A DNA stretch of 64,000 nucleotides from Sphingomonas sp. OV641 (GTDB taxonomy: Bacteria > Pseudomonadota > Alphaproteobacteria > Sphingomonadales > Sphingomonadaceae). Below, piece by piece: positions 51,345 to 60,338 of the stretch. Each line of letters starts with the position of its first letter. Position 1 is the stretch's first letter. Location: NCBI RefSeq assembly GCF_900109205.1, contig NZ_FNZB01000006.1, forward strand, positions 16,020-80,019, read 5' to 3'. The position numbers and the translations under genes are program-made. The notes under the pieces are model-generated. The model saw only the letters and a list, made by a program, of their open reading frames with translations. It was not told the DNA's origin and made no database searches.

Positions 51345-51674
51345 ATGGCCCTCACAGCCGAACGACCTTCGCAGCAACTCATCGATCTTGTTGGCGCACT
51401 TGGCGGCACATGGCACGGCAGAACCGCCATGTGCCTTTGCCCGGCGCATTCCGACAGCACCCCAAGCCTGTCGATCCGCCAGGGCAATCGCGGAATTCTA
51501 GTGACCTGCTTCGCCGGATGCGACCGGGAAGACGTTCTGCGTGAACTCCGACGCGTGCCCATTCGCGACCATTTCAGCTATACCGATACTCCTGCCGTCT
51601 CTTCCGGCAATGCCAGCCGGCTATGGGATGACGCCCTTTCCCTCGGAGGCACGCTGGCAGAACGCTATCTATAG
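51345..51674 (+). pseudogene. Truncated CHC2/Toprim protein
   Basis: The 109 codons start MALTAERPSQQLIDLVGALG and are close to the N-terminus of the intact gene at 37315-38154: GTWHGRTAMCLCPAHSDSTP matches GTWHGYNAMCRCPAHADSDP. It keeps the zinc finger but stops after LGGTLAERYL, where the intact protein goes on into the Toprim domain. It keeps a good ribosome site and the purine-rich leader. A truncated remnant is most likely; a free zinc-finger peptide cannot be excluded. Confidence 0.75.
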
Positions 51675-52081
51675 CGGCCTGCAATGATGCTCGACCAAAC
51701 GCGCAATAGAGGGGAGTTTTCGGCGCAGATTAGTTGAGACGGATGGCGTTGCTCGACGCACATTGCGTGAGACGCAGCGCACGATCGGTGAGACGGACGC
51801 ACAATGCTGATACGCTGACGCAGGATGCCGGTTTGGCGCCATCACAGCGGCAACCCTGCCGCCCTCATCTCGTCGGTGAGTTCACGGGTCCGCACCGGGT
51901 CGAGGCCACCATGCAGCAGCTTTCGGAGCTCGGCGAGCTTGGTGTAAACCAAATCGGGTCAACCTCCACCAAGGCCTTTTTCAGCGATCTTCAACTGCTG
52001 TGACATCAATTTGAAGCAAACGTGCTGTACACATCGCATGTTAAAGCCTGGAATTAATATCAAAGCTAATCGGAGCCTGCG
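51675..52081. other. Non-coding remnant region
   Basis: No gene. On the minus strand a short open piece (codes for TKLAELRKLLHGGLDPVRTR, near 51850-51940) may be the end of a lost gene. The words TGAGACGGA and TGAGACGCA recur near 51735-51810. The last 80 bp are AT-rich and probably carry the promoter of the following operon. Confidence 0.35.
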
Positions 52082-52084
52082 GTG

Positions 52085-52666
52085 ATGGAAAGGCGCAAGT
52101 CACCTCGGCTACTAGGCGTTTTGGCTATTGCCTTGGCGGCGCTTGGCGTTGTCAGTTCCCTGGTTCTTCGTCAATCTGGATCCTATAGCGATAAGCGCGG
52201 CGAGGTCCAGGTGGTCACCGGCTCCTCTGCATTGCCTTCCCTGACCCCCAGCGCTATCTCCTCACGCGTGGCCGATACCACAGAGGAGAAGAGTAGCGCA
52301 TTCGATATTTCAGGCGATCCGGAACGGGTCCGGCGTTCCCTTCACAGCCAAAGCCGCGATCTCGCATGGGCACCGGGTACCGAAGGCAAGATCAGAGAAG
52401 TATTTGCCTCGGCTGGCGCTCCCACGCAAATTTCCGTAGATTGTCGATCAGCCGGATGCGAAATCAAGGGTGAGCTTTCGGGCCTTAGCAGCTCAAACTT
52501 GCCGCAAGTGTTAAATCGGATCGCTGGCGAACCAGTCAACAAAGCTTTGCGCGCAAGCGGCTTGACGCCAGACAAAAGTCCAACATACAGCATTATTTCA
52601 AACGACCCGGTGAGGGTATCGTTTAGCAGAGTCGTCTCGCGTGATATCGCTCAGGTGGAGCGATAA
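52085..52666 (+). CDS. Membrane-anchored or secreted hypothetical protein
   Basis: The 193-residue product (MERRKSPRLLGVLAIALAAL..., GTG one codon upstream also possible) has an N-terminal hydrophobic segment after basic residues, a signal anchor or peptide. The rest is periplasmic-like, with CRSAGCEIKGELSGL (two cysteines, likely a disulfide). It is the first gene of a three-gene set that ends with the serine protease, so a role as an accessory or inhibitor is possible; inference. Confidence 0.6.
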   Translation: MERRKSPRLLGVLAIALAALGVVSSLVLRQSGSYSDKRGEVQVVTGSSALPSLTPSAISSRVADTTEEKSSAFDISGDPERVRRSLHSQSRDLAWAPGTEGKIREVFASAGAPTQISVDCRSAGCEIKGELSGLSSSNLPQVLNRIAGEPVNKALRASGLTPDKSPTYSIISNDPVRVSFSRVVSRDIAQVER

Positions 52667-52669
52667 GAG

Positions 52670-53086
52670 ATGCCGTTTCGCTTTATCATACGATCCGTGG
52701 CTCTCAAGGGATTGTTTGTATTTACCGGCTGCATTCAACTTTCTGCATGCTCAGCTGTAGCGCCGTACGTAGCGGCATCTCCACCTACCGATATCGTGAT
52801 CCCGGAACATTTAAATGGCCGGCTGTCGTACCGCGGCAACTGTACCTACCTTATGGTTTCTGGATCAAAGCGGACGCTGATCTGGCCTCATGGTCATGTG
52901 TGGGACAGCACCGCGAAGGCAGTGAAGGCACCCGATGGCCGCCTCTTCAAAAGTGGAATGCAGGTTACGATCCGCGGCGGTGATGGGTCGATCGAGTTCC
53001 TGCAAGGCGATCCAGAGGCATATCAGCAGCTCCAAGCATGTGGAGGTCCGTACGTAACCAGTAGCTATGTTGAAGGAGAAGGGTGA
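52670..53086 (+). CDS. Putative lipoprotein upstream of the protease
   Basis: The 138-residue product starts MPFRFIIRSVALKGLFVFTG; a signal peptide with a lipobox-like LSAC (about 24-27) is visible. The rest is beta-rich (YRGNCTYLMVSGSKRTLIWP) and ends with a disulfide candidate. It starts 3 bp after the previous stop and overlaps the protease gene. Family unknown. Confidence 0.6.
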   Translation: MPFRFIIRSVALKGLFVFTGCIQLSACSAVAPYVAASPPTDIVIPEHLNGRLSYRGNCTYLMVSGSKRTLIWPHGHVWDSTAKAVKAPDGRLFKSGMQVTIRGGDGSIEFLQGDPEAYQQLQACGGPYVTSSYVEGEG

Positions 53087-54140
53087 TGAAGAAGCGTGCT
53101 TTTCGGCTTGGCGCAGCCTGCGTCCTCGCCTCGGTCGCGATTTCGGCAGCGCATGCCGTATCGAACACGAAAACCATTCGACTTGCAACGTTTGACGAAC
53201 CGTTCAACGATCCTGACGATGCGACTGCCAAACAGCTCTCGAAGACGGAGGGCCTTACTGTTGCAGAGGCGTCGCGACGTTTGCGGATCATGGGAGAGTT
53301 GGGGCGTCTGGCGCCCGCGCTCTCGGCACGTTTTCCCAAAGGCTTCGCTGGGGCCGAAGCGACTACGGGATCCGACTTCCGTGTTGCTATCTATGGTGTA
53401 GCTGCGGACCTCGAAGCGATCGGTAACGCCGCACGTCAGTTCGCCGGCAAAGGTGAACTCGCCAGCGTTCTCGATGTTCGCACTGCACCAGTATGAGAGT
53501 CTGAGATAGGGGCGCAGGCGCGGGGATATCTCTCATCGCTCGGCTCAAACGCTACGATCGCCACCAATGCGCGAACGGGGCAAATCAAATTATTGGTGAA
53601 AGATCCCACTTCCGCCCTCGCGGCGATTGTTGGCGGACGATTTCGTGCGGCGCCTGGAACGCAGATAGAGCAATTCGACGGCATTGCTCTCACGGCAACG
53701 GAGGTTCCGGGCGGCCAGAACTATCGCGGCACGTTCTCTAACGGCGACATCAATGAATGTACGCGAGGCTTTAACGTCAAACAAACCAACGGCTCGCTCT
53801 ATGGCGTGACGACCGCAGGCCACTGCGAGAATAATGGCAGGGATGAAACCACCGGGGTTTCACTCGCATTTCGCCAAGAATGGGTGTCAAACGGCGTGGA
53901 TAGCCAGTGGCACACATTCTCCGGCGGAAACAACTATCTGGTTGTTCCGAAGTTCTATAACGGTGCTGGGGTCGTTACCGTCACTGGAGCGCAAGGTGTC
54001 GCGCAAGGGCAGTATATTTGCAAGTATGGCCGATCGACAGGTCAGACATGCGGTTACACCGACCCATACACCTATACGGATAGTTACGGTGCCTTCTATA
54101 GAATGAACAGTAACTCGACCTATCCGCGGCAGAGCCTTGA
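53086..54140 (+). pseudogene. Secreted trypsin-like serine protease, 5' part (broken)
   Basis: From ATG 53086 (AAGGAG upstream) a signal peptide (MKKRAFRLGAACVLASVAIS) and a pro-region are followed by the protease domain, all in one frame, but an in-frame TGA at 53494-53496 interrupts it. Downstream the frame resumes with GQIKLLVKDPTSALAAIVGG, then YGVTTAGHC (catalytic His) and SNGVDSQWHTF (catalytic Asp). The catalytic Ser part lies 3 kb away at 57072-57404. It is a streptogrisin/alpha-lytic-type protease that is now broken by the stop and by an IS3 element. Confidence 0.85.
53974..54140 (+). repeat. 167-bp direct repeat, left copy
   Basis: Identical, as far as I can read, to 57072-57238. 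It covers the protease segment from VTVTGAQGVAQGQYICKYG to RQSLE. The last three bases TGA are also the first three of the IS3 element. Confidence 0.88.
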
Positions 54141-54171
54141 GCAGCCCCCACCGGGTGGTCCGGGTTGATAG

Positions 54172-54510
54172 TTAGTGCATTGTCGTCTCCGCCGCCATTG
54201 CCGGTCGGAGGTGGAGCGAAGCGGAACCGGAGGCCGGCAATGGCGGTGTCGCCGCTTCCGGGGCGGGTGGTCGATAGCCGAGGCTGCTGTGCGGTCGGAC
54301 AGTGTTGTAGTGACGCCGCCACGCCTCGATCAGCACCCTGGCTTCAGCGAGGGTGTAGAAGATCTCGCCGTTCAGCAGCTCATCCCGCAGCGAGCCGTTG
54401 AAGCTCTCGTTGTAGCCGTTCTCCCATGGCGAGCCCGGGGCGATGTAGAGCGTCTTCACGCCGATCTGCCTGAGCCAGGTCTGGACGGCGGCGGCGATGA
54501 ACTCGCTGCC
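54172..54510 (-). pseudogene. IS3 transposase orfB, C-terminal part
   Basis: It continues from [19 protein letters not shown] through [20 protein letters not shown], with the final Glu of the DDE triad. The N-terminal part is at 56176-56735. Separated by the IS110 element. Confidence 0.85.
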
Positions 54511-54664
54511 ATAGCACATTGGGAAGCGCTGGTTCGGGAGCCGCTATGGCCCTGATGAAGACAAGGCCGCGTAGCGGCCGCAGGCTTCATTAGGGCAAGC
54601 CATGGCCGGACAGCAGGTATCTAAAGTGAGGTTGTCGAGACAACACTTTGGAGACTGACCGACC
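54511..54664 (+). ncRNA. Candidate bridge RNA region at the IS110 left end
   Basis: The 154 bp before the transposase contain a nested hairpin: GCCCTGATGAAG (54549-54560) pairs with CTTCATTAGGGC (54585-54596, one mismatch), and inside it GGCCGC/GCGGCC (54565-54570, 54574-54579). In IS110-group elements the left non-coding end is transcribed as a bridge RNA that pairs with donor and target. This region is a candidate by position and structure only. Confidence 0.45.
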
Positions 54665-55936
54665 ATGACCAAGCTCACCCCTACGCCTGCCGGCGCCGTG
54701 CTGGTAGCTATCGATATGTCCAAGAGCCGGCAGGAGGTTCTCATCGAGCGACCGGAAGGCGGCCGGCGCCGGCGGATGACCGTCATGGCGACCAGACAGG
54801 ACTATGACGGCTTTGCCGAGCAACTCGCTGCCATCGGGCGCCGTATCATCGTTGGGTTCGAGGCGACGGGTAATTACCATCGTACGCTGGCACATCGGCT
54901 GCTGACGGCAGGGTTCGAGCTGCGCCTCATCTCGTCGGTCGCGCTCGCAAGAACGCGCGAGGCGCTGCACAATGGCTGGTACAAGAACGACCCCAAGGAC
55001 GCGCAGGTCATCCTGCACATGCTGCGGATCGGTGCGACGCAGCGCTACGTCGATCCTCTCGCCGCGGGCATCAATGACCTGCAGGAGCTCTCGAAGACCC
55101 ACGAAACGATCTCTAGGATGAAGACGCAGACCTGGCACCGCATCCTGACCCACTACCTGCCGCTGTACTTCCCCGAGATCGCCCGCTTCGCAGGCAACAG
55201 CCGGTCCGACTGGTTTCTCGCGCTCATCGAGCGGTTCCCCACTCCTGCCAGCATCACCGCGCTCGACGCTGGGGCATTCTCGGCAGCTGCCTGGCCTCTC
55301 ATCGGCCGCAAGGTTTCCAAGGCCCGTCTTGTCAATGACATATACGAAACGGCCTGCGCTTCGGTGGCTCTGCCGGTCCCGGAGGATTCGGCAGCAATTA
55401 CCATGTTCCGCATGGTCATCGCGCAGGGACGCAGCCTTATCCACCAGCGTGACGAGATAGAGCGGCTTGCCCATGACAGGCTGGCCGAGCATGTTGATTA
55501 TAAGCTGCTGCGCAACATTCCGGGCATTGGTCCGATTAACGCGCTGACCATTCTGGCCGAGGCCGGTGATTTGCGTCGCTTCAACCATCATCGACAGTTC
55601 CTGAAGTTCTGCGGCCTCGATCTCGCAACGTGCCAGTCAGGCACGTTTCGTGGCCGCACCAAGCTGTCCAAGTACGGCAACGCGCGTCTGCGCCGCACCT
55701 TCTGGATGGCTGCCCAGGTCGCCGCGCGTCAGCGCGACAACAGTTTCCGTGACAAGCTCGGACGGTACACCGCCGGGCACGCGGACGATGCCGACCGTCG
55801 CCGCAAGGCGATGACGGCGCTCACCGCCAAGATGGCGCGCGTGGCTCACGCCGTCGTCAAGACGGGGACAGAGTACCGGCCGTTCCTCGAACGGTCGGAT
55901 GCCAGGTGGAAGGACCCCTCTCTGCAAGTGCCGTGA
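54665..55936 (+). CDS. IS110-family transposase (DEDD)
   Basis: The 423-residue product has an N-terminal RuvC-like DEDD domain (VAIDMSKSRQE, IVGFEATGNYH, KNDPKDAQVI) and a C-terminal Tnp20 domain with KLLRNIPGIGPINALTILAE and the serine region SKYGNARLRRTFWMAAQVA. It is full length for the family and should be functional. It recombines through an RNA-guided mechanism in studied relatives. Confidence 0.93.
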   Translation: MTKLTPTPAGAVLVAIDMSKSRQEVLIERPEGGRRRRMTVMATRQDYDGFAEQLAAIGRRIIVGFEATGNYHRTLAHRLLTAGFELRLISSVALARTREALHNGWYKNDPKDAQVILHMLRIGATQRYVDPLAAGINDLQELSKTHETISRMKTQTWHRILTHYLPLYFPEIARFAGNSRSDWFLALIERFPTPASITALDAGAFSAAAWPLIGRKVSKARLVNDIYETACASVALPVPEDSAAITMFRMVIAQGRSLIHQRDEIERLAHDRLAEHVDYKLLRNIPGIGPINALTILAEAGDLRRFNHHRQFLKFCGLDLATCQSGTFRGRTKLSKYGNARLRRTFWMAAQVAARQRDNSFRDKLGRYTAGHADDADRRRKAMTALTAKMARVAHAVVKTGTEYRPFLERSDARWKDPSLQVP

Positions 55937-56175
55937 GGGCGCTCGTCGAGCGACCCTGTAGATAATGTTCGGGCCTTCCACCTGGGTGCGTATCTCGTTT
56001 TAAGGATGGTGAGGACCACGGCCGCCCCGGCGCCGCTGGATCCTGTGTTTGCTATGGCAGGGAGCGATCCCGTTGACGGTGGAAGCCATCTGGCTCAGAT
56101 TGCATGCCGCGCCGATGGTTGTCGGCGCATGGATATCTGCTGGCCCAAACCCGCCGCTGCTTCCCGACATAGGAC

Positions 56176-56735
56176 GTTGTCCGACCTGATATGCGCGGGC
56201 GGACCACGCTCGATGAACAACTCGGCCAGCGCTGCCAGTACGTCTTCGTGTTTGAGCTGGCGCGCGACGACGAGTGCCAGGCACTCCCTGCTCGCCTCGT
56301 CGATAATGGTAAGGATGCGGAACTTGCGTCCGTCATGGGTGCGTTCCTCGACGAAGTCGTAAGCCCAGACATGCCCCGGATACTCCGGCCGCAACCGGAT
56401 GCACGAGCCATCGTTCAGCCATAACCGGCCGCGTTTCGGCTGGCGCTGCGGCACCTTCAGCCCCTCGCGTCGCCAGATCCGTTCCACCCGTTTATGGTTC
56501 ACCGACCAACCCGCCGCATGCAGCAGCGCCGTCACCCGGCGATAGCCGTAGCGCCCGTACTGCCTGGCAAGGGCGATGATATCCTCGGTGAGCGCCAGCT
56601 CGTCATCTGCCCCGAACGGCACCTTGCGCTGCGTTGACCGGTGCTGGCCGAGCACGCGGCACACCCGCCGCTCGGATACATCCAGCACCTCCCTGACCTG
56701 GTCGATGCAGCGCCGACGCCGTGCGGGGCTCAGAA
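56176..56735 (-). pseudogene. IS3 transposase orfB, N-terminal part
   Basis: It contains the HTH_21-like and DDE start: LDVSERRVCRVLGQHRST, YGYRRVTALLHAAGWSVNHK, then HVWAYDFVEERTHDG (Asp 1) and HIRSDN (Asp 2), where IS110 begins. The start region overlaps orfA, as in the programmed frameshift of IS3 elements; the 5' limit is approximate. Confidence 0.82.
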
Positions 56736-57008
56736 GTTTCCCTTGGCTGCCTCCTGCAGGATGAGCTTGTCCAGCGTCAGATCCGAGATCGCCCGGCGCA
56801 GCCGCAGGTTCTCCTTTTCCAGATCCTTCATCCGCCGAGCCTGATCGGTCTTCAGGCCACCATATTCCTTGCGCCAGCGGTAGTAGGTCTGCTCGCTGAC
56901 CGCAATGCGCCGACAGGCCTCGGCGGTCGTGCCGCCCTGACCCAGCATGATCTCAACCTCACGTAGCTTCCCGATAATCTCCTCGGGCTTGTGCTTCTTC
57001 GCAGGCAT
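56730..57008 (-). CDS. IS3 transposase orfA
   Basis: The 92-residue product starts MPAKKHKPEEIIGKLREVEI, with an HTH (TTAEACRRIAVSEQTYYRWR) and a leucine-zipper-like tail (MKDLEKENLRLRRAISDLTL). It binds the IS ends and is normally fused to orfB by frameshifting. Confidence 0.9.
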   Translation of the reverse strand: MPAKKHKPEEIIGKLREVEIMLGQGGTTAEACRRIAVSEQTYYRWRKEYGGLKTDQARRMKDLEKENLRLRRAISDLTLDKLILQEAAKGNF

Positions 57009-57071
57009 TCGTCGTCCCTTCCTTGGTCCAGACTGTAATAGTCGATGGACCACTCAGAAGGGGGCAGCTCA

Positions 57072-57238
57072 GTTACCGTCACTGGAGCGCAAGGTGTCGC
57101 GCAAGGGCAGTATATTTGCAAGTATGGCCGATCGACAGGTCAGACATGCGGTTACACCGACCCATACACCTATACGGATAGTTACGGTGCCTTCTATAGA
57201 ATGAACAGTAACTCGACCTATCCGCGGCAGAGCCTTGA
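57072..57238 (+). repeat. 167-bp direct repeat, right copy
   Basis: The partner of 53974-54140; it begins right after the IS3 end. Confidence 0.88.
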
Positions 57239-57404
57239 AGGCGATAGTGGTGGCCCGGTCTTCACCGGGTCGATTGCGCTCGGACAGGTTCACGGACGTG
57301 ACGGGGGAAATCCGACGCCCGGCCCTGTCACTAACATGTATTTCACCCCGCTGACGGCTTGGGCACCGAACAACGTGACGGTCGGTGTTACCTGCTACTG
57401 CTGA
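57072..57404 (+). pseudogene. Secreted serine protease, 3' part
   Basis: The first 167 bp repeat the segment at 53974-54140; after RQSLE the frame goes on to GDSGGPVFTGSIALGQVHG (catalytic Ser in GDSGGP) and ends GVTCYC with disulfide cysteines. With the IS and one repeat copy removed it joins the 5' part in frame. Confidence 0.85.
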
Positions 57405-57864
57405 CGCTCCAAATTGAGCCGTCGTTGAAAGATTAAACAGGCGGAGACTGGCGCCGCTTTCTCGATAGGCGAGGAAGCGGCGCGCTATTAAGGCCCGCCC
57501 ACGCATGAGTATATAGCGGCAGCCCCAAAACTTGCCGACGAGTTGCCGCAACCAAAATGACCTGTGAGGAGGCCGTTCCGGGAAAGGCGTCCATCAGGCT
57601 TGTGGCACGCTACAAAGTAATCAGAAAAACGACCGGGGCTGTTGAAAAATGCGCCGCTGGTGGCTGGGTCCGGTTGGGGGCGGAATGACACCCCAACGCG
57701 TAGCGATCCCGTCTCGCATGGGATGGTATTTCGGGAAAGCCATCACATTCCCAAATCCCACGTACGCAACGGAAGCGGGAACCGGCCCACGTGAATCGTA
57801 GAGGGCGAGAGTCGGACCGGCACCCGGACAAGTCAGCCCTATGGTGCCGGCCGCCTCGCATACC
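57405..57864. other. Intergenic region between the convergent protease and TonB-receptor genes
   Basis: About 460 bp hold a GC-rich hairpin (57451-57483) and otherwise nothing supported. Open frames on the minus strand have no ribosome site and no family. Confidence 0.4.
57451..57483 (+). terminator. Terminator-like hairpin after the protease gene
   Basis: GCGCCGCTT (57451-57459) pairs with AAGCGGCGC (57475-57483). A T tract is missing, so termination is uncertain. Confidence 0.5.
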
Positions 57865-60183
57865 TTAGAACCGCTTCCGTATCGTCCCAAATACCTGACG
57901 TGGCGATCCTGCTTGCAGGGTGTTGTTGAGCGATGCTGCGGTGTTGAAAAATTGCCCCGATCCAAGTGCCGCAATGTATCTCTTGTCGAGAAGGTTTGCG
58001 GCGTTGATCTGGAGCTCTAGGCCGGCAAGCGGCCCATCTGCGGGGAAGCGATAGCCGAGCGCGGCATCGACCAGGACATAGCCATCAACCGTGACGTCGC
58101 CGGTGTAGGTAACGTTCCGCCGCGAAGTGTACCCTCCCGCCAGATTACCAAACAGACTGCCGTCGTCGTAGTTGATCTCGCCCTTTGCCAGATGAGCTGG
58201 CGTATCCACCGTTCGAACGCCCTTGGTGCGCACGGTGGCCGTTCCGTTTACGGTATCGTCGTCGTAAGTGCTGTCGTTGTACGAGTAAGAACCGATCAGC
58301 GACAGGCGGGGCATCACTCGGTACGTCGCTGCGACTTCAACGCCCCGGCTGGTCACGCTACCGACGTTCTGAAGAACGCTCGGATTTCCAAGAATGTTGG
58401 CGCCGCTGAATGCCGCGAGCAGCCGATTCTCGAATTTTACGTCGTAGACAGCCAGTACACCGCGCAGCGGACCAGCATTGAAACGCCAGCCGCCCTCGAC
58501 CGTTCGCGATGTCTCCGGTTTCAACACGCCGCGGATAGCCTCGAATCCGACCTGCGTAGTGCCGAAGGGGCCGCGGAACGAGCTGATATAGGCGCGCATG
58601 TTCTCTGCATAATTGGCGAAGAACTCCTGCCGTCCAACGCGCCAGGTCGCGCCGATCTGCGGCTGGAACCAGTCTTTCGCGGCGATCTTCCCGTTGATGA
58701 ACGGAGTGCCGAAGGTCGTTGTGATGCCGTTCTCGACCCGAGCGCCCTTGAAGCCACCCGCGATCGTCAGGGCATCGCTAAGTTGCCAACTGTCGCTGAC
58801 GAAAAACTGATTGGTAACCGTGGTGAGATCGGTGAGGAAGTCGCTGCGGAACGGGCTCTTCAGCAGATCGGTCACGTCAGGCCGATTTGTTTGACTTACC
58901 GCGTAATAGCTACGGTCGGTCGTTGCATCATTGTCTTCGTGCCAGTAGCCGATCTGAAACGTATGCGCGCCCAGGCGAGCAGTCGCACGCGCTATGCCGC
59001 CATCCCGGTTGATGCCGTATTCGGTTGTTCGGACCGACAGCGGGAAGCCATCTGGGCTGAACACCGCCGGCGTGTAAATGCCGCCGCTGCCGCGATCGTA
59101 GTGGTGATAGTATGTTGCGCCGAGATCGAGCCAGTCTGCCACCGGCACGTTGAGCGTCAGTGCGCCCAGCCAGTCCTTACGAAAGCCACCGCTGTCGTAA
59201 TAGGTGTCGTTTACATTGGTATAGGGCGAGGGGAAGACCACGCCGGCCGTGGGGAATGGTAACGCTCGTCTGGCGGCCGCAGCCGTTTGATTGGCACTGA
59301 CTTGCGACAGCAGGACTGCCGTGTCGAAGTCCGGCCGAAGGAAGTCGAGATCGTAGCCGATGCGGTCGAGCGTCGCCGGTGAGAGATCGGCGTAGTTCCG
59401 CTCCTTATGCAGCGAGTAGTTCAGCCACCCGGTCAGCGTGGCGTCGCCGATCCGCTGGACGACCTTGCCATTGATCTTGCGATCGGTCTGCTTGCCAAAC
59501 CCCTTCCACTTGTCAGCATCGTGATAGACGCCTGACACCGAGATTAGCGTGCCAGTGGAAAGCAGGCCGCTATCGATCCGGCCGTAGAGATGCACAGTGT
59601 CGTACATGCCGTAGGTGCCGGCGATCTCGCCGCCGATCGTTTCGGAAGGCGCGCGCGATACGAATTCGAGATTGCCGCCTAGGTTGCTAGTCGAAGCAAT
59701 CGCAAGTGAGCCGGCACCCTGCGACACGTCTACCCGCGCGATGTTCTCCGCCGCAATTGCGCGGCTGACGTGCAAGCCGTTGTGGCCGTTGTAGAACATG
59801 TCCCCAAGCGGCACGCCGTCTAACGTGTAGCCCATCTGGCTCTGATTGAAGCCGCGCACTGACAATCGCGTGCCCAGCTCGTAGCTGCCAAACGGATCGG
59901 AGCTTTGCAGCGCCACACCCGGCAACCGTGAAACCGCCTTCAGGGGCGAACTGCCGGGAGGAAGAATGTCGATAGCTGCCTTGGTGACAGTCTGCTCCTG
60001 CCTCACACGGCCAGAGCCATAGACGACAATTTCTCCCTGGTCTTCCGAGGCATCTGGTGCGCTGGCGCCTTCAGACGCTGTGGCAGCCGGGCGTTCTGGT
60101 AGAGCACCGGATTGTGCCTGGGCCGTGCCGGCGGCCAACAGCAAGGCGCTGACGGAGCTCAGCAGGAGCGTCTTCGAAATCAT
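57865..60183 (-). CDS. TonB-dependent outer-membrane receptor
   Basis: The 772-residue product starts MISKTLLLSSVSALLLAAGT (signal peptide, cleavage after AQA; AGGGGGAA upstream). A plug domain follows (VVYGSGRVRQEQTVTKAAID, VRGFNQSQMGYTLDGVPLGD), then a long beta-barrel ending in NAANLLDKRYIAAL and a C-terminal Phe (IRKRF), as needed for assembly. It imports an unknown ligand. It is divergent from the phoD-like gene, so a phosphorus-containing ligand such as a phosphate ester is a reasonable guess. Confidence 0.92.
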   Translation of the reverse strand: MISKTLLLSSVSALLLAAGTAQAQSGALPERPAATASEGASAPDASEDQGEIVVYGSGRVRQEQTVTKAAIDILPPGSSPLKAVSRLPGVALQSSDPFGSYELGTRLSVRGFNQSQMGYTLDGVPLGDMFYNGHNGLHVSRAIAAENIARVDVSQGAGSLAIASTSNLGGNLEFVSRAPSETIGGEIAGTYGMYDTVHLYGRIDSGLLSTGTLISVSGVYHDADKWKGFGKQTDRKINGKVVQRIGDATLTGWLNYSLHKERNYADLSPATLDRIGYDLDFLRPDFDTAVLLSQVSANQTAAAARRALPFPTAGVVFPSPYTNVNDTYYDSGGFRKDWLGALTLNVPVADWLDLGATYYHHYDRGSGGIYTPAVFSPDGFPLSVRTTEYGINRDGGIARATARLGAHTFQIGYWHEDNDATTDRSYYAVSQTNRPDVTDLLKSPFRSDFLTDLTTVTNQFFVSDSWQLSDALTIAGGFKGARVENGITTTFGTPFINGKIAAKDWFQPQIGATWRVGRQEFFANYAENMRAYISSFRGPFGTTQVGFEAIRGVLKPETSRTVEGGWRFNAGPLRGVLAVYDVKFENRLLAAFSGANILGNPSVLQNVGSVTSRGVEVAATYRVMPRLSLIGSYSYNDSTYDDDTVNGTATVRTKGVRTVDTPAHLAKGEINYDDGSLFGNLAGGYTSRRNVTYTGDVTVDGYVLVDAALGYRFPADGPLAGLELQINAANLLDKRYIAALGSGQFFNTAASLNNTLQAGSPRQVFGTIRKRF

Positions 60184-60338
60184 CTATTCCCCCTGGGATT
60201 TTAGCAGACTTTTCACCAAGTCTTGAAATGACGCCGCTAGGGACCTCTGATGGCGACAGCGTTGCGAAGCGGCGACACTTTCGTGACAATATGGCGATTC
60301 GTCATCAGCAGGTCACGCCAGGGGCGTACTCAGGATTT

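Larger units (their letters stand above)
54511..56175 (+). mobile_element. IS110-family element inserted in IS3 orfB
   Basis: The limits follow from rebuilding orfB: ...IRSDN at 56176 joins GSEFIAAAV at 54510. The element is about 1665 bp, has a single transposase gene, no clear inverted repeats and no clear target duplication, all typical of IS110. Left non-coding end about 154 bp, right about 239 bp. Confidence 0.85.
54138..57071 (-). mobile_element. IS3-family element (disrupted by an IS110 element)
   Basis: The ends are TGAGCAGCCCCC (left) and TGAGCTGCCCCC (right, read inward), followed by partly matching GTGGTCC. Removing the inserted IS110 element leaves about 1.27 kb with orfA and orfB, the usual size. 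It lies in the protease gene and is flanked by 167-bp direct repeats instead of the usual 3-5 bp. Confidence 0.85.

Noticed and set aside
60184..60338. A Pho box in the TonB receptor/phoD promoter region
   Set aside because: TGACA and GTCAT words are present but not in the direct-repeat spacing of a Pho box.
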